This document shows, one piece after another, positions 33,786-42,371 of a stretch of 64,000 bases of DNA (positions are counted from its first letter, which is position 1; the number at the start of each line of letters is the position of its first letter). Source of the DNA: Elusimicrobiota bacterium (lineage in GTDB: Bacteria; Elusimicrobiota; Elusimicrobia; FEN-1173). Under the pieces are notes generated by a model, which was not told where the DNA came from, made no database searches, and worked only from the letters and a program-made list of their open reading frames with translations. The stretch covers positions 1 through 64,000 of the forward strand of contig JADJZR010000006.1 in assembly GCA_016715645.1 (NCBI GenBank), written 5' to 3'. The translations under genes were made by a program, and so were the position numbers.

Positions 33786-35645
33786 ATGGGCAAGGTGCGG
33801 AAATTATCGGAAGAGATGATACGGGGCATCGCCGCCGGCGAAGTGGTTGAACGGCCCGCGTCTGTATTAAAAGAGTTGATTGAAAACGCCGTTGACGCGG
33901 GAGCCACTCGGGTGGATGTGGAATGGCGCGAGGCCGGGCGCAAGCGGTTGCGGGTTTCAGACGACGGGGAAGGGATGACCCCGGAAGACGCCCGTTTGGC
34001 CTTGGAGCGGCACGCCACTTCTAAAATAAACGTTTTGGATGATTTAGAACGGGTGGGAACTTTTGGATTTCGAGGGGAAGCGTTGCCGTCGATCATGGCC
34101 GTTTCTCGGTTCGAGTTGGTCACGCGCACACCGGGCGCCCAGGAAGGGTGGGCCATCCGGGCTGAGGGCTCAACGGTCACGTTCGACGGCCCCGCGGGCG
34201 CGCCCGTGGGCACCAGCGTGACGGCCGACGATATTTTTTTCGGGGTCCCGGCCCGTCTTAAATTTTTAAAAACGGACGCGACCGAGCGGTCTTTGTTGTT
34301 TCGTGTGGTGGAAGACGCTTCGTTGGCCGCACCCCGCGTGGGGTTTCGGGTGGTGTCGGAGGGGAAAGAAGCGCTGTCGTTGCCGGCCGTGGACGACCCT
34401 TCACGCCTGTTGGAACGTTTGGAATCCCTGTGGGGAACCGAGCGGGTGAACGGATTGAAAGCCGTGGACGAAACCGGCCGTTACATGAGCGTGCGCGGGT
34501 GGGTGTCCGACGTGAACGAACCCCAAACGACGGCCCGGTACCAACGGTTTTTTGTCAATCGCCGAGTGATCACGAACCGCCGTCTGTTGCACGCTCTTTA
34601 CGATGGCTATCGAGGGCGCCTGTTGGTGGGACGCCATCCGGCGGCGTTGCTGTTTTTGGAGTTGGATCCGTCGTTGGTGGACGTGAACGTGCATCCGGCG
34701 AAACGGGAAGTTCGGTTGTCCCATGAATCGGAAGCCCACGACTTTTTGAGCCGGGCGGTGCAGAACGCGTTGAGCCGAAGCGTTCAAGCGCGGGCGGTGT
34801 TTGCGCCGATGGGCGGCACGGAAACGTCCGAAACGATATCCAGCGCGTCTCCGGCCGTGGGGGAACTTCGGGATCCGTTTGTCCCGACCAAAATTACCCG
34901 GTTTGAATCCCAATCCGCTTTTAATCTTCAAGCCCCTTTAAATCCCGAAGACCGATCCCCCGCAGACCAATGGGCTCCGGGGAAAGAAAGTTTCCTGGTG
35001 GACAGGTCCCCGGCCGAAGGTCCCCGAGGGGACGAATGTCCCCCTGTGGAGGGGTTGCGGATCCATGTGTTTCGGTCGGCGCGGTTTGAGGCGGTGGCGC
35101 AACTGTATTCCACGTATATTTTGGCGCGGTTGGAAAACCAATTTTTCTTATTCGATCAACACGCGGCGGCGGAGCGGGTGTTGTATGAAACGTTGTTTGA
35201 GCAAGCGACCAAAGAATCTCCGGCCAAACAGGCCTTGTTGTTGCCGTGGTTATGGGAACCTTCACCGGAGGCGTCCGAAATTGTGCGCAACCAAAAAAGC
35301 GATTTTGAAAAGTTGGGGTTCGGACTTGAACCGTTCGGCGGGTCGGCCTGGCGAGTGGTGGCTGTTCCGGGGTTGCTCAGCGAGGGGAACCGGGCCAGGG
35401 CGTTGTTGGAGGGATTGGTGGAAGACCTTTTGCTGGGTCGAATCCCGAGGGGATGGGACGCCTTCATCACACGGGCCGCCTGCCGGGGATCGGTGAAAGC
35501 CGGGGACCCTTTAACCGCGGAGGAAATGGACCGACTTATCAAAGATTTGCAGAGGGCGCCCCGTCCGTGGACATGCCCGCACGGGCGACCGGCGTTTTTG
35601 AGATTTTCCGATCAAGATTTGGCCAAACGATTTCGTAGGATTTAA
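33786..35645 (+). CDS. mutL: DNA mismatch repair protein MutL, endonuclease type
   Basis: 619 residues after AAGGAGA. The GHKL ATPase N-terminus has GEVVERPASVLKELIENAVD, DDGEGM and TFGFRGEALPSI, and a transducer domain includes VDVNVHPAKREVRL. The linker (about 350-425) contains a palindromic repeat. The C-terminal dimerisation domain has FDQHAAAERVLYE, which satisfies the endonuclease motif DQHA-x2-E-x4-E, and TCPHGRPAF (CPHGRP). The organism therefore probably nicks the daughter strand with MutL and lacks MutH. It partners the MutS encoded just upstream. Confidence 0.96.
   Translation: MGKVRKLSEEMIRGIAAGEVVERPASVLKELIENAVDAGATRVDVEWREAGRKRLRVSDDGEGMTPEDARLALERHATSKINVLDDLERVGTFGFRGEALPSIMAVSRFELVTRTPGAQEGWAIRAEGSTVTFDGPAGAPVGTSVTADDIFFGVPARLKFLKTDATERSLLFRVVEDASLAAPRVGFRVVSEGKEALSLPAVDDPSRLLERLESLWGTERVNGLKAVDETGRYMSVRGWVSDVNEPQTTARYQRFFVNRRVITNRRLLHALYDGYRGRLLVGRHPAALLFLELDPSLVDVNVHPAKREVRLSHESEAHDFLSRAVQNALSRSVQARAVFAPMGGTETSETISSASPAVGELRDPFVPTKITRFESQSAFNLQAPLNPEDRSPADQWAPGKESFLVDRSPAEGPRGDECPPVEGLRIHVFRSARFEAVAQLYSTYILARLENQFFLFDQHAAAERVLYETLFEQATKESPAKQALLLPWLWEPSPEASEIVRNQKSDFEKLGFGLEPFGGSAWRVVAVPGLLSEGNRARALLEGLVEDLLLGRIPRGWDAFITRAACRGSVKAGDPLTAEEMDRLIKDLQRAPRPWTCPHGRPAFLRFSDQDLAKRFRRI
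35028..35043 (+). repeat. Palindromic repeat copy inside mutL
   Basis: Exact GGGGACGAATGTCCCC, read here as GDECP, a different frame from the ftsK copies (GTNVP). It is preceded by two further GGTCCCC/GTCCCCG half-palindromes. Confidence 0.7.
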
Positions 35646-35663
35646 GGGGAGGAGAATTAATTG

Positions 35664-35692
35664 TTGACAAAACCCTGTATTTCCATTAGATT
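35664..35692 (+). promoter_or_regulatory. Promoter of the envelope cluster
   Basis: Perfect TTGACA (35664-35669), 17-nt spacer, TAGATT (35687-35692). The hexamer ends 6 nt before the tandem ATGATG at 35699, predicting a leaderless mRNA for the gene that opens the envelope cluster. Confidence 0.75.
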
Positions 35693-35698
35693 TCTATC

Positions 35699-36802
35699 AT
35701 GATGGAATTCTTGAGCCAGTATGTGGAATTGATGGGGGACTTGGAATTTGCTCTTTACACGGGCATTTTCGTTTTTTCCGTCATTTTATTGTTTGGTTTG
35801 ATCGGAAAATTGCTGGGCATGAAAGGAGAGGCCGTGCCGGCGGTGAGGGAAAAGAATTTGAACCCCGCCACGGCCCCTGGGAAATCGATCGACGTCAAGG
35901 GTCCATCCGTGGCCGAAACATTTTTGGCGACGGCGGAAAAAAAGAACGCTCCCGTGCCCGTTGCAGAGGTTAAACCGGCTGACGCGGATGGAAAAAAAGA
36001 GGGCGGTTCCATCCCCGAGAAGGCGGCGGCGAGCGGCACGAAGGACATCGGTGTTTCCCCGATTGCCGGGACAGCGGCGGCGGATAGATTGGAAGGCGCG
36101 ATGATGTGGGACGGAGACAGCGGAAAAAAGAAAAAAGGAAAAAACCCGCCCCCGCCGCCGGCGGCGCCGGTGCGAGTTTTGCCGCCAGGCTATGTGGACC
36201 CCAAAACGTCTGTCGCAAAAGAAAAAGAATCGGAAAAAACCGTGGTGTTAGTTCCCGGTTCCACCGATTCCGTTGCGGTCAAGGGCCAGGCCGAGAAATC
36301 GCCACCAGCGGCGGATTCTGCTTTGTCTACCGCGGCGGCGGTTCCGCCATCGACGGGCGCCGGTCCAGCCAGCGCTGGAACGGTATCCGCATCGGCGCAA
36401 CCGGAGAAACCGCCGGCGGCTACGAATCTCAAAACAGAAAGCACAACGGTTTCGAAAACCCCGGTCGCGGAGGGATCGGGGGATGGGGTGGACGCGAAAC
36501 CGGGCGTGGATTTTCATATGTACGAAACCTTGGTTCGACGAATCGCGGGTTTGGAGTCCGAACTAAAAAAAGACCCCTTGTATTTGGACCCCTTGATGAG
36601 GCGGGTGAGCGTGTCGGAAAGGAAGTTGGAAGAATTGAATGAGAAACTGAAAGCCCCCGCGATTAAAAATGTGACGGTGGAGGCGGCGGCTGTTCCGGCT
36701 GGAGTGGAATCGGAAGTGAAAGTGTTGAGGGAAAAAGTGGACCGTTTGCAAAAACTGTTGGAGCAATTGGCCGAAGGCCCAGCGGATGGAGTGGCCTCAT
36801 GA
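35699..36802 (+). CDS. Membrane-anchored low-complexity protein with C-terminal coiled coil
   Basis: 367 residues. One N-terminal transmembrane helix (FALYTGIFVFSVILLFGLIG), then about 220 residues of Ala/Pro/Lys/Gly/Ser-rich disordered sequence, then a conserved-looking end: DFHMYETLVRRIAGLESELK, PLMRRVSVSERKLEELNEKL and a heptad stretch VKVLREKVDRLQKLLEQLAE. No known domain. The topology (short cytoplasmic end, helix, long linker, coiled coil) suggests a structural or tethering role in the envelope cluster it opens. It overlaps the next gene by 4 nt (ATGA). Confidence 0.7.
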   Translation: MMEFLSQYVELMGDLEFALYTGIFVFSVILLFGLIGKLLGMKGEAVPAVREKNLNPATAPGKSIDVKGPSVAETFLATAEKKNAPVPVAEVKPADADGKKEGGSIPEKAAASGTKDIGVSPIAGTAAADRLEGAMMWDGDSGKKKKGKNPPPPPAAPVRVLPPGYVDPKTSVAKEKESEKTVVLVPGSTDSVAVKGQAEKSPPAADSALSTAAAVPPSTGAGPASAGTVSASAQPEKPPAATNLKTESTTVSKTPVAEGSGDGVDAKPGVDFHMYETLVRRIAGLESELKKDPLYLDPLMRRVSVSERKLEELNEKLKAPAIKNVTVEAAAVPAGVESEVKVLREKVDRLQKLLEQLAEGPADGVAS

Positions 36803-37347
36803 CGCGAAAACAGCTTATGCTTTTCATTATTGCGGATTTGTTCATACTGGTTTTTTCAGGTCATGGGGCGTGGTCTCGCTATCTGATGTTGCGTGGGGAG
36901 ATGTTGGCCCTGGGGGAAGAAATGGATCCCTCCATTGAAAGAACAGTGGCGGTGGTTTCCGTGAACACCGCTGTTGATCCTTCGGGAGTTGATCCCTCAC
37001 CATCCAAGACAGGGGGTGAAAAGGGTCCCGGAATGGAGGAAAACGGTGCCCCTGTTCCAGGGCCTGTTGAGCCTCCAGCGACCCCGTCCCCGCCGGCCCC
37101 TGTGAACCCCATCCGGAAAACCTTCTCCTACGATAGCTCGAAGGCCAAAAGTGTCCAGTTGGTGGGTGACTTTAATAAATGGATGCCCCAAAATTTTGAC
37201 CGAGACCCCAAAGGACGGTGGTCCCTGTCGGTCCCCCTGGCTCCGGGGGACTATTCTTATAGCTTTATCGTTGATGAAAAAACGATTCGAGATCCTTACC
37301 AACGCCGCACGGACGCCAAAGGCCGCTCTCTTTTAACCGTGAAGTAG
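36799..37347 (+). CDS. Membrane-anchored protein with glycogen-binding-like (CBM48/E-set) domain
   Basis: 182 residues. One N-terminal helix (LMLFIIADLFILVFSGHGAW), a Pro-rich linker (about 60-105) and a C-terminal early-set domain. In that domain SVQLVGDFNKWMPQNFDRD, then APGDYSYSFIVDEKTIRDPY match the AMPK1_CBM/CBM48 fold found in glycogen-branching enzymes and AMPK beta subunits. There is no enzymatic domain, so it may bind a glucan or serve as a protein-protein module. It is translationally coupled to the preceding membrane protein. Confidence 0.75.
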   Translation: MTRKQLMLFIIADLFILVFSGHGAWSRYLMLRGEMLALGEEMDPSIERTVAVVSVNTAVDPSGVDPSPSKTGGEKGPGMEENGAPVPGPVEPPATPSPPAPVNPIRKTFSYDSSKAKSVQLVGDFNKWMPQNFDRDPKGRWSLSVPLAPGDYSYSFIVDEKTIRDPYQRRTDAKGRSLLTVK

Positions 37348-37488
37348 TGTGGCGGTTGGCCGTTTTGTTGCATGACTTATAATCCGATGAAAATAAATAA
37401 TCGCTCTCTAGGTTTTTTAACTGTTTTGAAGGTTATTTCCCTCACCTGTCCCTTCGGGACATCCTCTCCCAAGAGGAGAGGAACGGGT
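37348..37488 (+). promoter_or_regulatory. Intergenic region with -10 box and two hairpins upstream of the TPR gene
   Basis: A perfect TATAAT lies at 37378-37383. TGTCCCTTCGGGACA (37447-37461) is a tight hairpin, followed by CCTCTCCCAAGAGGAGAGG (37463-37481), the same palindromic core that occurs in the foldback element at 41.3 kb. The second hairpin also supplies the AGGAGAGG used as ribosome-binding site for ATG 37489. Confidence 0.55.
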
Positions 37489-40400
37489 ATGTTTGTCCCC
37501 GTTGATTTTTTTCGGTGGGCCTTGGGGGCCCGATGGGCGTCCTTGGTTTGTGTGTTTTTTTCAGGGGTTGTTTTTGGCGCCGGGGAACCGAAAAAAGAAG
37601 TTCGCTCGGATCCTTTGCGGACATTTCAATTCTCGTTTCAGAGCGAGGCGGTTCAAGAGGCGGTTCGAAATCAGCTGACGTTTTTGCATAAAGTGGCTCC
37701 CGGAGTGGAAGAGGTGGGGGCCCAACACGCCGTGGCCGATATGTTAATGGACCAGGGCAATTATTCCGACGCGGCCCGGTTGTTGAAAGTGTTGGCCGAG
37801 GCCCCTTCCAAAGACCCCTATTTCCGTTATTCGATATTGATGCGGTTGGCGGCCTGCCAGATGCACTTGGGCCGATACACCGACGCGATCGGTTATTACA
37901 CGGCTGTGCTGGAAGGACCCGTGCGGGCGTTGGTCCCGGAATCTATGATCGGATTGGCTGTGGCCCAGCTTTCAGCGGGGGATTCGGAGGGGGCCTACCG
38001 TCGTTACCGGGAAGTCGCGGCGCTTTACCCTGCGTACAAATCCCATCCGCGTTACATGCTTCCCATGGGGCTCATTCAATGGCAATCCCGGAAGTTTCAG
38101 GCGGCCTTGGATTCCTTGTTGCGCGACGATCGAAATCCCGCCAGCCAGTATTTTGCGGGCCTCTGTTATCGCCAATTGAGACGCTTTCCGGAAGCCAGCG
38201 GGGTGTTTCGGCGGATCACCCAGGAACATCCTGACACGGTCTGGGCCGACCGGGCCCGTTTTGAGTTGGGTGAAACCTTTTACACTCAGGGGGACTTTTT
38301 ATTGGCCGCCCACACCTTTTCCGAAATTTATTTAGCCCACCGATCCCGGGACTGGGACAATTTGGCCCTTTACCGATTGGCGTGTTGCGATATTCGGCTG
38401 AAGAAATTTAAAGACGCGGAAACCCGACTGGATCAGCTGGTTGTCCGCAAATTGGAGCCTTCTTTGGCCGCGAACACCCAATTTCTGTTGACGGATGCGT
38501 TGGCCGCCCAAGACAAGTTCGGAAAAATTATCCGTTTGTTAAAGCGGGGCCCCGACAGCAAACGGGCGTCGGAAAACTCTTACCGCTTGATTTGGGCCCA
38601 CGCCGCCCAGGGTGATTACGAAAAGTCTGTGGGGTTGGCAAATAAGTTCCTGAGTGATGTGGAAGATTCAGAACTGAGTCCTCGAACGTTATTGTTACAA
38701 GCTTACTCTTACGAACGGTTGGGCAAGCGGGCGGAAGCCTTTGCGGCTTATCAGTTAGTGACGGAACATTTTCCCACCACGCCGTACGCCGCCCGGGCGG
38801 CGGAACTGTCGGCCATCAACTTTTTCCGAGCGGGGGAATACAAATCCATCGCTTCTCAGGTCGGAAGTTTGTGGCGGCGGGTGGACCCCGATATTCAAAA
38901 AAAGTTTCCCGAGACCCTCTATTGGATGGGACATGCCGCCCTGCGGTTGCGTGATTTTGGGCAAGCCCAAAAATTGTTTCAGGACTTCGTGAAAATGGCC
39001 CCGCCGGAACACAACTGGCTGTCACAAGGATTGCGCGCCCAGGCGTTGGCATTTGCCATGGACAAAAGCGTCAAAGACGCCTTGCCCGTTTTGCAGAGGG
39101 CGTTTCAAAGCGCCCAGGAGGCGGACAACCGCCCGCTCATGGCCCAGCTCACGATGGACACCGCCAACATTATGTTTAATTCGGGCAAATACGAGGACGC
39201 GGCGTCCACCTATCGACGACTGGAGCAGGTGGATCCCAAAAACGAGCAACGGCCGTTCGCCCTTTACCAGCAAGCGTTAAGTCTTTATCGGGCGGAATAT
39301 TACAACGAAGCCGCCGACACCTGGGAACGAATGGCTTCCCAATACCCGCGGGATCCTCGGGCGGGGGAATCGTTGTTCCGCGCGTCACGGACGCGCTTTG
39401 AGCTGGGCAAATATTTGGAATCGGTGGCGGGTTACCAAAAGCTGGTGAGGGACTTTCCCAAGTCGGCCTGGATACGCGACGCGCGGTTTCAAATCGGGCA
39501 GGCTTACTTCAATGCCAAGGAATGGACCAAGGCCATTGAGGCGTATCAGGATTTTAAAACACTGTTTCCGAATGATCCGGACCTGGCCCAGGTGGGAAAT
39601 TATATCCAACTGGCTTCTTACAATTCGGGCATGTCGGTGGCCGAAATGGAAGAGAAATTTCGCGGCCAGGTCAAAACGCCCGTGTTGGCCGACGTGTATT
39701 GGCGCGAAGGCGCCAAGTTGTTTAACGACAAAAAATACGATGAGGCTCGGGACAATTTCCAGAAAATTTTGTATGAATTTCCCAGTTCGTCGTGGGCGCC
39801 CCAAGCGTCGTTTTACCGGGCCGAATCGTTGTTTTATCAGGACAACTTTAAAGACGCGGCCTCGGCCTACGAAAGCTTTTTGCAGGGGTTTCCCGGCAAC
39901 GCCAACGTGGCTCCGGCCCAGTTTCGGTTGGGCGTGTGCTATTTCAGCTTGAACAATTTCGATCGAAGCGCGGCGGTGTTTGAGGAGTTCACGCGGACGT
40001 TCCCTTCAGACGAACTGGCCAAAAACGCCCTGTTGAACACCGCCATCTCCTACGCCCGGTTAGGCGATGTGGACAAAACAACCCTCACCTATTTGACTTA
40101 CGCGCAACGGTACCCGGACGCCGACGATGCGGGCGCCGCGATCGTTCAACTGGGACAGTTTTTGGAGAAGGTTGGCCAGGAAAGCCGAGCCCTGGAAACC
40201 TACCGACAGGTTCCGCCGAAGCGGCCGGAATACCCCCAAGCGTTGTATTTAATGGCACAACTGCACAAAAGTTTGTCGGAACCCGTAGGCGAAAAAAACG
40301 CTTACGAGCAGTTGATAAAAGTGTCGGCCAAATCTGACCCTTATCGCATCGCGGGGCTGTTGGCGTTGGCGGACATCTATTTGGTGGCCAACGACGCTGA

Positions 40401-40524
40401 GGGAGCGCTTTCGGTCTATTCGGACGTGGAAAAAAATGCGTCCGACGACGCCAGCCGGGTTTTAGCCAAGCAACAGGTCGCCGCGATCCAGGCGGCGTTG
40501 GCGGGGGCCAGCGGAGGGCGGTGA
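37489..40524 (+). CDS. Large secreted TPR-repeat protein
   Basis: 1011 residues from ATG 37489. I prefer this start because AGGAGAGG precedes it and it is followed by a signal-peptide-like segment (WASLVCVFFSGVVFGAGE); upstream in-frame ATGs at 37372 and 37387 would translate through hairpins. The rest is a continuous array of tetratricopeptide repeats (units such as YLESVAGYQKLVRDFPKSAW and YDEARDNFQKILYEFPSSSW) with the F-P-S-S spacing seen in YbgF/BamD-like periplasmic proteins. It directly precedes tolQ, so a scaffold role in a Tol/Ton-like envelope complex is likely. No catalytic domain is visible. Confidence 0.85.
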   Translation: MFVPVDFFRWALGARWASLVCVFFSGVVFGAGEPKKEVRSDPLRTFQFSFQSEAVQEAVRNQLTFLHKVAPGVEEVGAQHAVADMLMDQGNYSDAARLLKVLAEAPSKDPYFRYSILMRLAACQMHLGRYTDAIGYYTAVLEGPVRALVPESMIGLAVAQLSAGDSEGAYRRYREVAALYPAYKSHPRYMLPMGLIQWQSRKFQAALDSLLRDDRNPASQYFAGLCYRQLRRFPEASGVFRRITQEHPDTVWADRARFELGETFYTQGDFLLAAHTFSEIYLAHRSRDWDNLALYRLACCDIRLKKFKDAETRLDQLVVRKLEPSLAANTQFLLTDALAAQDKFGKIIRLLKRGPDSKRASENSYRLIWAHAAQGDYEKSVGLANKFLSDVEDSELSPRTLLLQAYSYERLGKRAEAFAAYQLVTEHFPTTPYAARAAELSAINFFRAGEYKSIASQVGSLWRRVDPDIQKKFPETLYWMGHAALRLRDFGQAQKLFQDFVKMAPPEHNWLSQGLRAQALAFAMDKSVKDALPVLQRAFQSAQEADNRPLMAQLTMDTANIMFNSGKYEDAASTYRRLEQVDPKNEQRPFALYQQALSLYRAEYYNEAADTWERMASQYPRDPRAGESLFRASRTRFELGKYLESVAGYQKLVRDFPKSAWIRDARFQIGQAYFNAKEWTKAIEAYQDFKTLFPNDPDLAQVGNYIQLASYNSGMSVAEMEEKFRGQVKTPVLADVYWREGAKLFNDKKYDEARDNFQKILYEFPSSSWAPQASFYRAESLFYQDNFKDAASAYESFLQGFPGNANVAPAQFRLGVCYFSLNNFDRSAAVFEEFTRTFPSDELAKNALLNTAISYARLGDVDKTTLTYLTYAQRYPDADDAGAAIVQLGQFLEKVGQESRALETYRQVPPKRPEYPQALYLMAQLHKSLSEPVGEKNAYEQLIKVSAKSDPYRIAGLLALADIYLVANDAEGALSVYSDVEKNASDDASRVLAKQQVAAIQAALAGASGGR

Positions 40525-40555
40525 AGGTTCTCGTTTTTTAAATTAAGGAGGAATT

Positions 40556-41182
40556 ATGCACGAGTTGAGTTTCATTGAACTATTGAAAATGAGTTTGGTG
40601 ATGCCGATTTTGTTGGTGTTGTCGGTCATCATGGTGGCGGTTTTATTTGAGCGGGCTATTTTTTTCGCTAAGAGCGGGAAAATTGATGCGAACTTGTTCA
40701 AAAGTATTCGCGAACAGGTGCTGGCCGGAAAACTTAAAGAAGCTCAAAGTATGGCGGGTCAAGGGCGGGGTTTGATCGCGGAGGCTTTGGGCGCATTGTT
40801 GGTGGCGGCGCAGTCGAAAGATCGGGTGGAAATGGACCATGTGTTAACCCTTTATTTTCAGCGGACTCAATCCCTGCTGAGTCGGCGGTTGGGGGTGTTT
40901 GGGACATTGAGCTTTATTTCTCCGTTGTTGGGGTTGTTGGGAACCGTGCTGGGGGTGATGGCGGCGTTCCGAGATTTGGCCCTGACGGGGTCCGGCGGGC
41001 CGGGGGTGGTGGCGGCGGGTATTTCGGAGGCGTTGTATGCCACGGCGGCGGGTATTTTTGTTGCTGTAACGGCGGCGCTGATTTACAACTACTTCAATTT
41101 TAAGCTTAAACATATTTTGAATAGCTTGAATATATTCGGGCAGGAATTGGCGCTCATCGTCTCGTTAGGACGGGATGTGTGA
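40556..41182 (+). CDS. tolQ: MotA/TolQ/ExbB proton-channel protein
   Basis: 208 residues after a strong AAGGAGGAAT site. Three hydrophobic segments: near 10-30 (MSLVMPILLVLSVIMVAVLF), around 115-140 (FISPLLGLLGTVLGVMAAF) and 155-180 (LYATAAGIFVAVTAALIYNY). These contain the family signature G-x-LGTV-x-G and the ISEAL-x-TAAG block. With the two ExbD proteins downstream it would form the proton-driven motor that energises TonB or Tol proteins. TolQ versus ExbB cannot be decided; the context includes both TonB and envelope-maintenance-type genes. Confidence 0.9.
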   Translation: MHELSFIELLKMSLVMPILLVLSVIMVAVLFERAIFFAKSGKIDANLFKSIREQVLAGKLKEAQSMAGQGRGLIAEALGALLVAAQSKDRVEMDHVLTLYFQRTQSLLSRRLGVFGTLSFISPLLGLLGTVLGVMAAFRDLALTGSGGPGVVAAGISEALYATAAGIFVAVTAALIYNYFNFKLKHILNSLNIFGQELALIVSLGRDV

Positions 41183-41370
41183 ATTTTTGTAACTACCCAG
41201 GGTTTGTCTGTTTTCGACGATAAAAATGATTTTCCTTCTCCTCTTGGGAGAAGGTGGCCCGGAGGGCCGGATGAGGGATATGGACGTTCGTGTCGTCGGA
41301 AAAACCTTTCCCTCACCCTACCCTCTCCCAAGAGGAGAGGGAAATAACCCTGAGCAGTTACAAATTTTTT
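41183..41370. repeat. 188-bp foldback (MITE-like) element between tolQ and exbD
   Basis: Left end TTTTTGTAACTACCCAGGGTT and right end (reverse complement) AAATTTGTAACTGCTCAGGG are imperfect terminal inverted repeats, sharing TTTGTAACT and CAGGGTT. Inside are a second pair of arms: CTTCTCCTCTTGGGAGAAGG (41232-41251) and CCCTCTCCCAAGAGGAGAGG near 41322-41340. It encodes nothing and splits tolQ from its exbD partners. Related ends appear at 56.4 kb and 58.4 kb and in the miaB insertion. Confidence 0.75.
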
Positions 41371-41390
41371 AGATGGGTTCCGGACAGAAC

Positions 41391-41408
41391 CATTCCGGAA
41401 TGACGAAA
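41391..41408. repeat. Short intergenic repeat CATTCCGGAATGACGAAA
   Basis: This 18-mer, itself containing the palindrome CATTCCGGAATG, recurs exactly at 46791-46808 and in part at 51513-51520. Between here and 41493 there is no gene, only a GTAGGAGGAACTT ribosome-binding region for the first exbD. Confidence 0.7.
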
Positions 41409-41493
41409 AGGCGGTTGGGGAATGGCGCGGGCCTTAGCGAACTATTTCGCTGACAGGGTGTCCCATAGAGTGTTCGTAGGAGGAACTTGAACC

Positions 41494-41943
41494 ATGCATG
41501 ATCCGGCAACGGACGGGGATATTGAAGAAACCGAAAAGATTAACGTGGTACCCTTAGCCGATTTAACGTTGGTATTGTTGATTATTTTGATGGTGTTGTC
41601 GCCCATGATCAGCCAGTCCATGATTCGGGTGGCCACGCCCCAGGTGGAATCTTCGTCCGGCGGCGGGGGGGGGGATGTGGGCGAGACGCCGGCGGTGGAA
41701 GCGGTGCCTCTATTGATTTCGGTGGGGGAAACGGAAGTCAAACTGAACAACGTTCATTTCGACACCTTGACGGCTTTGTTGGCCACGTTGGCGGACACGT
41801 TGCGCCAGCAAAAGAACCGTCCCGTGATTGTCAGCGCTGACGACGGGGTGTTTGTGGGGCGGGTGGTGGAGGTGTTGGACGGCGCGCGCCAGGCGGGCGC
41901 GAAAGAGGTGTCGTTAGTGAAATCCGTGGAGGGATCGAAATGA
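41494..41943 (+). CDS. exbD: ExbD/TolR-family protein, first copy
   Basis: 149 residues. The N-terminal INVVPLADLTLVLLIILMVL is the ExbD/TolR signature, with the essential Asp (VPLAD) at the start of the single transmembrane helix. A Gly/Ser-rich linker and a periplasmic domain (RPVIVSADDGVFVGRVVEVL) follow. It works with the TolQ/ExbB channel to couple proton flow to envelope work. It overlaps the next exbD by 4 nt. The foldback element separates it from tolQ, so transcription may still be shared but a local promoter is possible. Confidence 0.9.
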   Translation: MHDPATDGDIEETEKINVVPLADLTLVLLIILMVLSPMISQSMIRVATPQVESSSGGGGGDVGETPAVEAVPLLISVGETEVKLNNVHFDTLTALLATLADTLRQQKNRPVIVSADDGVFVGRVVEVLDGARQAGAKEVSLVKSVEGSK

Positions 41944-42371
41944 ACGATGTTCGACGGCGAATCACGGGAGACGGGGCCATTTCGGGTGTCAATATCGTGC
42001 CCGTCATTGACCTGTGTTTGGTGTTGTTGGTGATATTGTTGATTTTGTCGCCCATGATGGACGATGCGCCCGTGGAGGTCACTCTTCCCAAAGCGCATAT
42101 TTCAAAGGAAGAACAGGAGAATAACATCACTCTCACGGTGGATCCCGCAGGAAACATGGCGGTGAACACAACCCCGGTGGACTTGGCCGGTTTGGGATCC
42201 GAAATTCGGCGACAACTTCGCACCCGCGACCCCAACGTGGTTGTGGTCATCCGGGCCGACGAGCGCGTTCAATACGGCGGGCTGACGGATTTAATGAAAA
42301 TTGCCAAAGAAGCGGGTGCTCAGTATGTGGCCTTGGGCACCCGTGACATCGATGAGGAGTCCAAGAAATGA
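41940..42371 (+). CDS. exbD: ExbD/TolR-family protein, second copy
   Basis: 143 residues. GVNIVPVIDLCLVLLVILLI carries the conserved Asp and transmembrane helix; the periplasmic part includes DPNVVVVIRADERVQYGGLT, then DLMKIAKEAGAQYVAL, the most typical ExbD ending. Having two different ExbD-like subunits beside one ExbB suggests a heteromeric stator, as in TonB systems with tandem exbD genes. It is coupled by ATGA to both neighbours. Confidence 0.9.
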   Translation: MNDVRRRITGDGAISGVNIVPVIDLCLVLLVILLILSPMMDDAPVEVTLPKAHISKEEQENNITLTVDPAGNMAVNTTPVDLAGLGSEIRRQLRTRDPNVVVVIRADERVQYGGLTDLMKIAKEAGAQYVALGTRDIDEESKK

